The translations under genes and the position numbers were made by a program. The notes under the pieces were generated by a model that had not been told where the DNA came from, made no database searches, and worked only from the letters and a program-made list of their open reading frames with translations. Shown here piece by piece: positions 55,048 to 63,499 of a stretch of DNA of 64,000 nucleotides (within the stretch, counting starts at the first letter, position 1; every line of letters begins with the position of its first letter). This stretch comes from Pseudomonadota bacterium (GTDB taxonomy: Bacteria > Bdellovibrionota > Bdellovibrionia > Bdellovibrionales > JACTMU01), in assembly GCA_014584465.1 (NCBI GenBank), contig JACTMU010000097.1, positions 1 to 64,000 on the forward strand, read 5' to 3'.

Positions 55048-55083
55048 GTTTCAGCTCCGGGCTTTAAACTGAAACAATTTTTT
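55048..55083 (+). terminator. Intrinsic terminator after the SCP2-like gene
   Basis: GTTTCAG (55048-55054) and CTGAAAC (55069-55075) form a stem with a 14-nt loop, followed by AATTTTTT. It lies 17 bp after the stop. Confidence 0.75.
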
Positions 55084-55339
55084 CTACAGATGTTCTTGGA
55101 ATCATGAAGGGTTGCACAAGAATTGCGAAAAAAATCTTAACGATGTTGCAGTTGATTCAGACTTAAACAAAGAGCTTCTGTCTCAACACGAGAAAGAGTG
55201 TCTCAGACCAAGTCAAAAAGCGTATGTAATTTAGCCGTATTCACAAAATTTATTCGCCAGTTCAAATTTAACTCCGAAGTATCAAAATAGTTCAACTTCA
55301 ACCCAAAAAAAGTTGCTATATTTGTTTTGTAAAGGAGGA
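55084..55339. other. AT-rich upstream region of the large lipoprotein gene
   Basis: About 256 bp without a gene. It holds TATATTTG near 55316 as a possible -10 and a loose hairpin around 55178-55206 (GTCTCAACAC with GTGTCTCAGAC). The promoter of the structured leader that follows must lie here; no good -35 was found. Confidence 0.4.
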
Positions 55340-55453
55340 GTTACAACCTTCCGATGTAAAAAGTCGGAGGTAACACAAGGTAAGAGTAGGTCTTACTTCT
55401 GTGTAAGCTCAATGAGCTCTGGACACGGCCAAGTAATTAGTGGCCGTGTCCAG
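55340..55453 (+). ncRNA. Structured 5' leader with four consecutive hairpins
   Basis: Four helices follow one another in 114 nt upstream of the lipoprotein gene. They are 55340-55374 (GTTAC...GTAAC with CTTCCGA/TCGGAG), 55380-55396 (GTAAGA-GTAGG-TCTTAC), 55406-55418 (AGCTC-AAT-GAGCT) and 55419-55453 (CTGGACACGGCCA with its exact inverse, 13 bp, 9-nt loop). No T-run follows, so it is not an intrinsic terminator. AAAGGAGGAG precedes the first helix. The ATG at 55354, in its loop, is followed at once by TAA. It reads as a cis-acting leader or small RNA; class unknown. Confidence 0.6.
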
Positions 55454-55490
55454 GGTCAGAGAAGAAAAACTATAACATAAGGAGAAAAAA

Positions 55491-56984
55491 ATGAACTCTA
55501 CAAACAGGACGTTAATGAAAATTGTAGGTCTCATCGCATGCACAGGATTGATACTTGCTGGATGTACCGCAAGCAACACAGATGAAACCTCAACAGCCAC
55601 CGCATCTTTAACTGTTGCTGGATCCCTGGGCGGAGCCCAAGCCAAGCCAGGACATCAAAAGATCGGAACCCAGGCAGTTACCTACACCGACTACTCAGTT
55701 CGATGTACGACACTGACAGGAACACCTAAGGCTGGGACAGGAACTGTAAATGCTGACGGTAGTTTCAGTCTTACCATCGACGTAGGATCGTCAGAATCTG
55801 TTCCCATTGGTTGCTTTGTCATCGCAACAGTATCAAGCTCCATTGCTGCAACTTTTGCCTTTGACTCAGGCTCAAGCGGTATTGGGGCTAGCGGCAACGG
55901 AGAGACTTCAAAATCAGGATCTCTTTCAGCTGGCGCTGGAGAGACCCTCAACTTTGGCACGATCACATTTGACCCTGACAAGGGAACCGCAACCGTCTCC
56001 ACGGCTTCAATCACACGAGCTGGGACATCTCATGAAACTGTAACAGGTACGTGGACGGACCCGACAGGGCAGTGGACGATGACCTGTAAAACCGACAGTG
56101 GGGTCCTTGATGACGATGCCTGCCCTCAGGAAGGCATGGAGCCTTTTGACATCTATCTTCATCAAATGGAGGCAACTGATGCCTCAGCAGTTGTTCATAA
56201 AGGGCTCTCAGTTTGGGAGAACGCGACCTCTTATGCAGCTTGCGGTAGCACCGAAGATCTTGACGCTGAACTCCCCTCTGGCTGGTCGGCCGTAGATGCA
56301 ACCCTGAATGCAGATTTTACCATTGACGCCATTCCTGCAGCCTCCTCAGTGAGTGTCCCAAGTTGGGGTGGAAGCGGCACCTGTGGTGTCAACCCAACCA
56401 CCGTCACCACGTGTGATCAAGTGACCAATGTGCAGAGCTGGGGAAATGGCACGATCACCTACTCAGATGCAGATTGCCAAGCCATGTGTGTGGCAGAAAG
56501 CCTTTGGAACACCTCAGGGAGTTGCCGTGCTAGGTACTACATCAACTTCAGCTACACTCAAGGTGCTGGATTAAGCCCTGGTGACATTGCAACAGAAGTT
56601 GCCTCATTCAATGGGACCACGGGGACGACCACCAACGGATACATTACGCGAAGTACCAGTCCAGAAGTTCGTTACGCCATCGGTGAACTTACCGTCAATG
56701 GTAATTTTGGAACGATGCTCTCATCACAAACGCAGACCATGCACTTTTGTCAATGGAACGAGAATAACGGCGGTTGCACAGATCGAACCTGTGTTGCCAC
56801 CGAGAACGTGAAGATGGATATCAACCAGACATCGGCCACAGCAGCAGAAGTTGAAGTTGTCATCAGTTGGGCACTTGATGTGACCAACTCGGACGCCGCC
56901 TGCTCTCAGCAAGTCAGCGGGAACTATCTCTATGAAGAGATGAACCGCACCAACAAGTTTCAGCTATCGGCGGTTAAGCAGTAG
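55491..56984 (+). CDS. Large secreted lipoprotein of unknown function
   Basis: 497 residues. AAGGAG lies 8 nt before the ATG. The leader ends LILAGC (lipobox, Cys25). The mature protein is rich in Thr, Ser, Gly and Ala and poor in Lys, with the plan of a surface-exposed beta protein: a repeated strand pattern (SFSLTIDVGSSESVPIGCFV), a Gly-rich loop (GSSGIGASGNGETSKSGSLS) and many cysteines in the second half (TMTCKTDSGVLDDDACP, GTCGVNPTTVTTCDQ, DADCQAMCVAE, HFCQWNENNGGCTDRTC). At least six disulphides are possible. No family recognised. The long structured leader and strong terminator suggest tight, high expression. Confidence 0.65.
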   Translation: MNSTNRTLMKIVGLIACTGLILAGCTASNTDETSTATASLTVAGSLGGAQAKPGHQKIGTQAVTYTDYSVRCTTLTGTPKAGTGTVNADGSFSLTIDVGSSESVPIGCFVIATVSSSIAATFAFDSGSSGIGASGNGETSKSGSLSAGAGETLNFGTITFDPDKGTATVSTASITRAGTSHETVTGTWTDPTGQWTMTCKTDSGVLDDDACPQEGMEPFDIYLHQMEATDASAVVHKGLSVWENATSYAACGSTEDLDAELPSGWSAVDATLNADFTIDAIPAASSVSVPSWGGSGTCGVNPTTVTTCDQVTNVQSWGNGTITYSDADCQAMCVAESLWNTSGSCRARYYINFSYTQGAGLSPGDIATEVASFNGTTGTTTNGYITRSTSPEVRYAIGELTVNGNFGTMLSSQTQTMHFCQWNENNGGCTDRTCVATENVKMDINQTSATAAEVEVVISWALDVTNSDAACSQQVSGNYLYEEMNRTNKFQLSAVKQ

Positions 56985-57032
56985 TAGAATCTGAAGTCTC
57001 AAATTCTTTTTTCAATCTCGAATGGTTGTTCG

Positions 57033-57063
57033 CTTGGGGGGCTAAGGCCCCCAAGCCTTTTTT
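57033..57063. terminator. Strong intrinsic terminator
   Basis: CTTGGGGG (57033-57040), 7-nt loop, CCCCCAAG (57048-57055), then CCTTTTTT. It ends the lipoprotein transcript and touches the stop of the convergent nucleotidase gene. Confidence 0.88.
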
Positions 57064-58432
57064 AAGAGGAGATGTCCTCATGAGCCATGGGGCGACGTCG
57101 AGCACGCAGGTAGCTTCTTGGCGACAGCGCTAAAAAATCACTCAGTCTGGGCATGTAGATGCACGCATACCTCTCAACCTGATAGGCAAAATAACTCTCT
57201 TCATTCCCAACTCTCATCACTTCCCCCCAGTGGGGATTGTAACTCAATTGACGTTTGGTGATGAGTTGACTGATCTCATGATCAATATGACCAATTTTCT
57301 GATAAAGCTCTTCGATGCGCTTTTCATTCACACCTTTAGGATTCCCCACTCGTGCTGTGGTCAAATCAAGGTGCTCCTCTTCAATTGGCTCTTTAAGCTT
57401 CATCAGGCGATCAATCTCCGTCTGCAAAGAACTGACGGCACGATTCTTTTCGACCTCTTCTCCAAGCTCTTCAACGACCAGTGCCGTTCTCCAGTTGCAA
57501 TCTTTCTTCAATCTTAAAATATCACCGTAAATGTGATCCCCGACATAGAGTATCTCATCTCCAGCAATGGCCAAAGAAGTCGTAAACCTCTCCGCACTTC
57601 CACCCTGATAGACTCCAGGTACAATTCGGCCCGGATGATTCACCATCGTTCCATCCTTGGGATTGATCTTCAAGAAGTGAAGATTATCATAAAAGAAACG
57701 AGGTTTTTGGGAAAGAGTAATGATGAATTCAAACAATTCAAGCCAGGACCTACACTCCTTCAAATGAGGAGAAATTGCATAATCCAAAAGGAGTTTCGAA
57801 TAGGCATAATCGGAATTGGTAAGCAAAAAGATCTTTTTTCCATGCCTACGAAAACACTCTAGCCCCTCCACCACTTCGGGATCGGAGATGATGTACCGAC
57901 TCAGGTCCTTTCGAACAGCCTCCTTCAAAGAGCCATCTCGGTGCGATTCGTCGAGTGAGTCTAGTACGTCCTTGCCCAGTCGCTGATAATCAGGCAGAGG
58001 TGTCCCATGATCCTTCAAATCCACCAATTGAGCAAAGAGTGTGGCGTAAGATATGGCAAAGTTCGTATCCACGGAAGAGACCTGGGACTCACTCAAATCG
58101 ATGTAGATGCTCTTGTACCTCTTCTTTTGAGTCGCAAAATCCATCACATGGGTGCCATGATAAGCAAGCCTTATTGCAGAGTAACGGCTGACCTTAAGAA
58201 GATTGCCATTGATCAAATCCAGAACAAGTCCTCGAATCGCCAAATCGTAGTCAAACTTCAATTCTCTCAAATTAGAGGGATAGCCCTTTACGGTAATCAG
58301 TTTTTCAATGATCATCTTGTAGGCCAGACCCTCAAACTCACGGCTGTCATAGCGAACCAAAGTATGATCCATGTCCAAACCAATGTACTTGATCTTCTTG
58401 AGATTGAGAGTTCGATTCACGTAGACGTTCAA
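57062..58432 (-). CDS. HAD-IG family 5'-nucleotidase
   Basis: 456 residues, the length of cN-II-like HAD nucleotidases. The start is a TTG at 58432 directly after the rhodanese stop (TGA-TTG), with GGGAG upstream. Motif I is YIGLDMDHTLVRYD (nucleophile Asp and +2 Asp), motif II FLLTNSDYAYS, motif III Lys followed by LYVGDHIYGDILRLKKDC (motif IV Asp pair). It dephosphorylates purine nucleoside monophosphates (IMP/GMP type) in the cytosol. A helical coil (EEEHLDLTTARVGNPKGVNE) is inserted near the C-terminus. Probably cotranscribed with the rhodanese gene. Confidence 0.88.
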   Translation of the reverse strand: MNVYVNRTLNLKKIKYIGLDMDHTLVRYDSREFEGLAYKMIIEKLITVKGYPSNLRELKFDYDLAIRGLVLDLINGNLLKVSRYSAIRLAYHGTHVMDFATQKKRYKSIYIDLSESQVSSVDTNFAISYATLFAQLVDLKDHGTPLPDYQRLGKDVLDSLDESHRDGSLKEAVRKDLSRYIISDPEVVEGLECFRRHGKKIFLLTNSDYAYSKLLLDYAISPHLKECRSWLELFEFIITLSQKPRFFYDNLHFLKINPKDGTMVNHPGRIVPGVYQGGSAERFTTSLAIAGDEILYVGDHIYGDILRLKKDCNWRTALVVEELGEEVEKNRAVSSLQTEIDRLMKLKEPIEEEHLDLTTARVGNPKGVNEKRIEELYQKIGHIDHEISQLITKRQLSYNPHWGEVMRVGNEESYFAYQVERYACIYMPRLSDFLALSPRSYLRARRRPMAHEDISS

Positions 58433-58798
58433 TCAACTCTCCCTTTCAAACCCAAGTTCATTCCAGCGCATCATTCCTCCTGACATATTATAAACCGAGG
58501 GGAACCCATTTTTCTGTGCGATCTGTGTCGCCTTCGCGGATCTCTTTCCGCTACGACAGATAAAGACAATGGTCCGATCTTTAGGAAGGAGATCGATCTT
58601 TCTCTCCAGTTCATCCAAAACGACAAGCTGAGAACCCGCAATGTGCCCGAGTTCCCCCACATACTCGTCCTGACCTCGAACATCGACAAGATGAACTTGG
58701 GAGCTCACACCACGTACCTCCTCGGGAGAGACATCCATGACTCCATGAAGCTCATTGTTCTCTTGTGCCTTCTTAAAGTTTACATATTGATTTTTCAT
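58433..58798 (-). CDS. Cytosolic rhodanese-domain protein
   Basis: 121 residues without a leader. One rhodanese domain: VHLVDVRGQDEYVGELGHIA, then active loop CRSGKRSAKATQI (Cys near 88) and NMSGGMMRWNELG at the end. It probably carries a persulphide on the loop Cys; the acceptor is unknown. GAGGAG lies close to the ATG. The nucleotidase gene follows at the stop codon. Confidence 0.85.
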   Translation of the reverse strand: MKNQYVNFKKAQENNELHGVMDVSPEEVRGVSSQVHLVDVRGQDEYVGELGHIAGSQLVVLDELERKIDLLPKDRTIVFICRSGKRSAKATQIAQKNGFPSVYNMSGGMMRWNELGFERES

Positions 58799-58852
58799 AC
58801 ACTCCTCATACGCCTATTGGCACTTCCATTCATTCGCGCACAAACACTATAT

Positions 58853-58992
58853 TAGTGCTTGGCGCGAAACCTCATTTCGGTGAATTTGTCATAAGTTTTC
58901 CTTATACCTTCGTTGAGCCTCCTCGAGTTAGCGCCTCTGGCTAGCCCTTCTATGCAAATTCACTCGAAAGCAGGTTTCGTGCACAAGCACTA
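58853..58992. repeat. Palindromic element carrying copy 2 of the 60-bp repeat
   Basis: The left arm (58853-58887, starts TAGTGCTTGGCGCGAAACC) and right arm (58956-58992) are imperfect inverse copies, ~80% matched. The 60-bp core at 58891-58950 between them is identical to 3579-3638. Outside, GCACAARCACTATATTA occurs at 58838-58854 and 58981-58997, one on each side. The whole reads as a short non-coding mobile or structural element. Confidence 0.8.
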
Positions 58993-59055
58993 TATTATTG
59001 CTTTTTTTTGACCCTTCTGCAAAATGAATGCAAAGGCATAGGGTGGGATAGACAG

Positions 59056-60183
59056 ATGGACCGTGTGAAACTCTCTTCAGTTGAGGCCATGCAATTGGCC
59101 ATTGGCGAAGCTAAGAAGGGTTTTGGATTTGTCTCCCCCAATCCACCGGTTGGCTGCGTCATTCTAGATCGAGAGGGATATCTCTTGTCTAAGGGGTACC
59201 ACCACCAATGCGGAGCTGCTCATGCCGAAATTGACGCATTAAGTAACTTAACTTCTCTCGATCTTCTCAATGGAGCCCACCTCTACGTCACACTTGAACC
59301 CTGTGCACATGAGGGTCGGACCCCATCTTGTGCCAAACATCTTGTAAAACTTCCACTTGCTTCGGTGACATTTGGTCTGATTGATCCCAATCCGATGGTC
59401 TCTGGTCAAGGAGTTGAGATTCTTAAAACTCAACTTAGAGTCCACCAACTTCTTGAGTTGGAAGATGAGCTAAGAGAACTTATGGAAATCTATTTTCTCA
59501 ACATGAAAGAGCAGATTCCTTTTGTCGCACTGAAAATTGCGACCACTCTTGATGGAATGATGGCGACCCGAAATCACCGTGGTCGTCAGATCTCGGGCAC
59601 GAAGTCGATGCGTATGAACCACCTTTTAAGAGGATTTTACGATGCCATTCTCATTGGAAGAAAAACCTACGAATCAGATAACCCATTTCTTAACATTCGC
59701 CACCCCCGATTTCCCTCCAAATCCAACAAGGTCGTCATCTTAGACCCTGAAGGAAAATCATTGGACACTTTGAAAAGCTCAAATATCACCTCATGTCACC
59801 ATAAAGAGGATGTCATCGTGGTGCTTGATCCAAAGAGTTATGGTGAACGACAGGGCTCTGCCCCGTTTCATTTGATTTGTGCTTCAAAAAGAGAGGGTGG
59901 AACATTGAACCTTCGTGAACTCTTGAGACAACTCTTTCGACTGGGTGTTTGCTCACTCTTTGTAGAAGGTGGAAGTCACACCCTTTCGGCATTCTTAAAC
60001 GAGAGACTTTTTCATCGACTCTACCTTTTTCAGGCCTCAAAAATTCTCGGGGGAGTCAATGGGCTTTCCTGGACGGAAAAACTCCTGGTGGAGGATCTCA
60101 ATCAAACCATTGAACTTGATCACTTGAAATTCAGACGCCTGGATCAAGATCTTTTTCTGACGGCCGTCCCGAAGGAGCCTTAA
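59056..60183 (+). CDS. ribD: RibD, bifunctional riboflavin deaminase-reductase
   Basis: About 375 residues from the ATG at 59056, where the RibD homology begins; the frame opens earlier, at a TTG. The N-terminal deaminase has zinc motifs HAEIDALSN and PCAHEGRTPSCAKHL. From about residue 155 comes the reductase domain (PFVALKIATTLDGMMAT, DAILIGRKTYESDNP, LFVEGGSHTLSAFLNERL). It converts the GTP-derived pyrimidine to the ribitylamino form in two steps of riboflavin synthesis. No other rib genes are here. Its end overlaps the convergent TrmJ-like gene by 53 nt. Confidence 0.92.
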   Translation: MDRVKLSSVEAMQLAIGEAKKGFGFVSPNPPVGCVILDREGYLLSKGYHHQCGAAHAEIDALSNLTSLDLLNGAHLYVTLEPCAHEGRTPSCAKHLVKLPLASVTFGLIDPNPMVSGQGVEILKTQLRVHQLLELEDELRELMEIYFLNMKEQIPFVALKIATTLDGMMATRNHRGRQISGTKSMRMNHLLRGFYDAILIGRKTYESDNPFLNIRHPRFPSKSNKVVILDPEGKSLDTLKSSNITSCHHKEDVIVVLDPKSYGERQGSAPFHLICASKREGGTLNLRELLRQLFRLGVCSLFVEGGSHTLSAFLNERLFHRLYLFQASKILGGVNGLSWTEKLLVEDLNQTIELDHLKFRRLDQDLFLTAVPKEP

Positions 60184-60934
60184 CCTTAGATCCAGTCGAA
60201 TAGTTGAGTTTGCGAATCGTTTGGCGAACCACAACGTGAAAGATTCGAAGCTCTTTGACCGAAGGATGATTGCCTAACAAGAGTCGTTTGAGTACTTTGA
60301 AAGCATTCATACGTCTAGCCGATAGATCAAATCCGAGAGCGTCCAGCCACTGCCGAAGCGATTCATCAGGAAAGTACTTCGGGCGAAGGCGTTTCACCAA
60401 ATCCACAGAAGAAGCCTTTTCCACCTCTTTCTTACTTTTATTTGTCCTGATTGAAAAATTCTTAAAGACAAACAGCGAGAGGAGCACCGCCTGTGGCAAA
60501 CTCAAACTCCTAAATTCTCCATAAACAGGAAGTTCGCAAAGCGCATGAAGATCCTCCACATCATTGGCAGAAAGTCCATGATCTTCGGGGCCAAAAAAGA
60601 GATACATCGGCAAAGAGTGTTCCTCGAAGATTTGAGGCACACTTTCAAGATATCTTTCAAATTCAAAATTCTTCTCAACCAAACGAGATCGAGCCGAGAA
60701 GCCTATTCGAACACCCTCACCCTCCCTCTCATAGAATTCACGAAGAGTTGGATAGGTGATCAAACCCTCAAGTGGTTCAACTCCACCTGCGGCTCCTTTT
60801 CGAGCCTCTCCATCAATCATGCACTGTGGTTCCACCAATATGAGTCTCTTGACCCCCATATTGGACATTGCACGAGAGGTTCGACCGACATTGCCCGAAT
60901 ACTTAGTGCGAACCAAAACAACGTTAAGATCCAT
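60131..60934 (-). CDS. TrmJ-like SPOUT tRNA/rRNA methyltransferase
   Basis: 267 residues. N-terminal SPOUT fold: VVLVRTKYSGNVGRTSRAMS, then MGVKRLILVEP; motif 2 YLFFGPEDHGLSANDVEDL; motif 3 RSLSLPQAVLLSLFVFKNF, all typical of TrmJ/TrmH-type 2'-O-methyltransferases that use a knotted SAM site. The C-terminal ~80 residues (WLDALGFDLSARRMNAFKVL) are an extra domain like that of TrmJ, which methylates position 32 of tRNAs. Two bp separate it from the epimerase gene upstream. Confidence 0.83.
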   Translation of the reverse strand: MDLNVVLVRTKYSGNVGRTSRAMSNMGVKRLILVEPQCMIDGEARKGAAGGVEPLEGLITYPTLREFYEREGEGVRIGFSARSRLVEKNFEFERYLESVPQIFEEHSLPMYLFFGPEDHGLSANDVEDLHALCELPVYGEFRSLSLPQAVLLSLFVFKNFSIRTNKSKKEVEKASSVDLVKRLRPKYFPDESLRQWLDALGFDLSARRMNAFKVLKRLLLGNHPSVKELRIFHVVVRQTIRKLNYSTGSKVKAPSGRPSEKDLDPGV

Positions 60935-60935
60935 T

Positions 60936-61895
60936 CTAAATCTGCTTGGGTCCCTGAAGAAGGTAGTTCTTCACATAATCGTCCACGCCCGCCTCCAAAC
61001 TCCACGAAGGGTTCATTCCCACCCTCTGACTCTTCGTCATGTCTGCCTGAGTGAAATACTGATACTGTTCACGAACCTCATCTGGCATGTCGATCCACTC
61101 GATCTTCATTGAAACGCCCATCGATGAAAAGACCGATCGAGCCAAATCAAGCCATGATCGTGCCTTTCCAAATCCCATATTGTAAATGCCCGACTGGGGC
61201 TTTTTTTCGATCAGCTTGAAGGTCCAATCCACGATGTCCTTAATGTAGATGAAGTCCCGAAGCTGCATTCCGTCCTGGTACTCTGGCCGATGAGAACGAA
61301 AGAGCCTCAAGGAACCCTTTTCACTGATCTGCTGATAGGCCTTGTAGACCACGCTCGACATCTCCCCCTTGTGATATTCACCAGGGCCAAAAACATTGAA
61401 ATATCTTAAACCATACCATAAGGGTGGAACCTGAGACTGACTCAACGCCCATCGATCAAACTCGAGTTTCGACTCACCATAAGGGTTGAGGGCTCTAAGC
61501 TCTTGCACATTGGTCTCATCACTAAATCCCTTGGATCCATCACCATAAACAGATGCGCTGCTGGCGTAGATCAGAGGAACTCCATGTTCGGAACACCATT
61601 GAAAAAGGAGTGCTGAAAAGTCGGTGTTGTTCTCCTTTAAAAAGATCCGATCTCTCTCTGTGGTGCTTGAACAAGCACCAATATGAAACAAAACATCCAC
61701 ATCCGGAAGGTAAGAAAGGTACTCCAAGAGCTCTTCTTTCTTCAAAAAGCTCTCATACTTCCTCATCTGGAGAGGTTCGGGACGTTCTGTAGGCGATATG
61801 GTGTCCACTGCAACAATGTTGTGGAAGCCTCTTTGGTTTAGACCCCATACAATTGCACTACCAATAAAGCCGTTTGCACCCGTTACAATGTACAT
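60936..61895 (-). CDS. hldD: ADP-L-glycero-D-manno-heptose 6-epimerase
   Basis: 319 residues, normal length. The NAD(P) loop is VTGANGFIGSAIVWGLNQ at the N-terminus, and FHIGACSSTTERD follows. The SDR catalytic YxxxK is in NPYGESKLEFDRWA. The distinctive GLRYFNVFGPGEYHKG and QLRDFIYIKDIV follow. HldD makes the heptose precursor for the LPS inner core, so the cell has heptose-containing LPS. It lies 9 bp after the HD gene and 1 bp before the TrmJ-like gene. Confidence 0.93.
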   Translation of the reverse strand: MYIVTGANGFIGSAIVWGLNQRGFHNIVAVDTISPTERPEPLQMRKYESFLKKEELLEYLSYLPDVDVLFHIGACSSTTERDRIFLKENNTDFSALLFQWCSEHGVPLIYASSASVYGDGSKGFSDETNVQELRALNPYGESKLEFDRWALSQSQVPPLWYGLRYFNVFGPGEYHKGEMSSVVYKAYQQISEKGSLRLFRSHRPEYQDGMQLRDFIYIKDIVDWTFKLIEKKPQSGIYNMGFGKARSWLDLARSVFSSMGVSMKIEWIDMPDEVREQYQYFTQADMTKSQRVGMNPSWSLEAGVDDYVKNYLLQGPKQI

Positions 61896-61904
61896 CCGTT
61901 TCTC

Positions 61905-62555
61905 TCAGTCATCTTGGCGTTTACCAAGAACATTCCCCCCAAAATAACCCTTTTGGGACGCAAGCTCAACAAGACGATGGGCGAAGTCACTGATTTCAGC
62001 TGATGATTTCTCCCACGTCCTATTCATCTCATAAACTCGATCAGGAGTCACATCATGATTCCTCCAGCTGTAACCTTCATTCAAAAAATTGCTTAAAAGA
62101 GGCTGCAATCGATCAAGTCCCCTCACAAACTTTGCCTCTGAACTTTCTCCTCCTTCGAAATCCTCCCAAATCTCCACAAATAGGCCTCGTTCCTTCTCGG
62201 GCAACAGCCCAAAAATTCTCTCTGCCGCCTCTTTCTCCCTTTTCAACTTCTCCTCAAGGTTCCGTACGTAGATGCACTCATCGCCCGCATCAATTTCCAC
62301 AATGTCATGAATCAGGGCCATCTTCATCGCTCGTTCAAGGTTGATCGGGTCGGTTGCGCAGTCCGAAAGAACCAGAACCATGAGCGCAAGATGCCAGGAG
62401 TGTTCAGCTGAGTTTTCGTGTCGTTTTTCATGATAGTTTAGGGTTTGGCGTAAAACAGTCTTGAGTTTGTCAATCTCACAAATGAACCTCAACCTCTTCC
62501 AGAGCTCCCCCTCTGCTAAACTTTCAAGATCGTTCATCTTTACTTTGACATCCAC
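61905..62555 (-). CDS. HD-domain hydrolase, YfbR-like
   Basis: 216 residues. GTG at 62555 with GAGGG upstream; ATG 62537 is possible. HD motifs: KRHENSAEHSWHLALMVLVL and ALIHDIVEIDAGD with the paired His-Asp, later KFVRGLDRLQPLLSNF (Asp). This order is typical of YfbR-type 5'-deoxynucleotidases and related small HD phosphohydrolases. Substrate probably a nucleotide monophosphate; unproven. Upstream of hldD and likely cotranscribed. Confidence 0.8.
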   Translation of the reverse strand: MDVKVKMNDLESLAEGELWKRLRFICEIDKLKTVLRQTLNYHEKRHENSAEHSWHLALMVLVLSDCATDPINLERAMKMALIHDIVEIDAGDECIYVRNLEEKLKREKEAAERIFGLLPEKERGLFVEIWEDFEGGESSEAKFVRGLDRLQPLLSNFLNEGYSWRNHDVTPDRVYEMNRTWEKSSAEISDFAHRLVELASQKGYFGGNVLGKRQDD

Positions 62556-62586
62556 TTTCCATCCCTCAACCTATGTTTTCCTGCAG

Positions 62587-63279
62587 CTAAAAAGAATCGC
62601 TTTTATCCGGGATCAGCATTCTTTTGAGTTGCAAAAAGAGCTGCTCCTTTCTCTCTTTCAATGCATTTTCGGACCATGGTTCCTGACGAATCATCTTTCT
62701 CATCGTCTCGGCATAAGCAAAATAGAAGGTCGCCGCCCCCATAAAGGTGATGATAAAGTGAGCTGGCGAAAGCTGAGAATCAATGATCCCACGCTTTTGA
62801 GAGACGCGAATCAGCTCTTCGATTCTCCCAAAGATCGGAGCACGCGCCTGGTCCCAAATGCCAATTCCCATTGCTCCACCGAGAAGCCCATCCCACATAA
62901 GAAGTCTAACAAACTCACGATGGCTGATTAAAAACTCGAAAAACCCATCCAGAGTCATGAAAAGAAGCTTTCGATCATCCACATCGCTTGCCTCAAAATT
63001 CCCCTCCAGAGCTTTTCCCATCCACTTATGCATATCCTCCCACTGCTGAGTCAACACGGCTCGATAGAGCCCATCCTTGTCACCAAAGTAGTGGTAGATC
63101 ATTCTCTTGTTGACGCCAGAATCCTCCAATATCTTACTGATGGAGCCCCCGACAAAACCATGCTCTGAAAATATCTTCGTGGCTGTGGCCAAAAGGGTTG
63201 CCTTCGTTCGGTCTGGATCCCTTCTTCGCGGCGACGTGTCTCGATCCGCGGTTCTCTTTTTCTTTTCTACCTTGGCCAT
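62587..63279 (-). CDS. TetR family transcriptional regulator
   Basis: About 230 residues; ATG 63279 taken. A Lys/Arg-rich N-terminus (KVEKKKRTADRDTSPRRRDP) precedes the helix-turn-helix: ATLLATATKIFSEHGFVGGS, then ISKILEDSGVNKRMIYHYFG and DKDGLYRAVL. The C-terminal ligand domain has a long run of helices ending near DKSDSF. It should repress a nearby or distant gene on ligand binding; no obvious divergent target. 31 bp before the HD gene on the same strand. Confidence 0.88.
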   Translation of the reverse strand: MAKVEKKKRTADRDTSPRRRDPDRTKATLLATATKIFSEHGFVGGSISKILEDSGVNKRMIYHYFGDKDGLYRAVLTQQWEDMHKWMGKALEGNFEASDVDDRKLLFMTLDGFFEFLISHREFVRLLMWDGLLGGAMGIGIWDQARAPIFGRIEELIRVSQKRGIIDSQLSPAHFIITFMGAATFYFAYAETMRKMIRQEPWSENALKERKEQLFLQLKRMLIPDKSDSF

Positions 63280-63468
63280 AATCAATAAGTATCCGCTCGG
63301 TTACTAGATGTCAATTTGGACCGCCCCTTCGCCCAGCACGGACTTGATTTACGCTCGTCATTTGCCTGGCCCCCCTCCACTCCTCCAGGGACGTCCTTAC
63401 CCATAGAGGAAATGGTCGAGCCCAGAAGAACGCCATGTGCCTGATTCTACAGCTCGGATCTCAATCTA

Positions 63469-63491
63469 CAACCCGGATCGGAAACCAATGG
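63469..63491. repeat. Degenerate AACCCGGATCTGAAATTAG repeat copy
   Basis: CAACCCGGATCGGAAACC then AATGG resembles the outer end of the 19.9-kb inverted repeat. It lies between the TetR gene and the stop of the partial gene at the window edge. Confidence 0.5.
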
Positions 63492-63499
63492 TTCAACCA

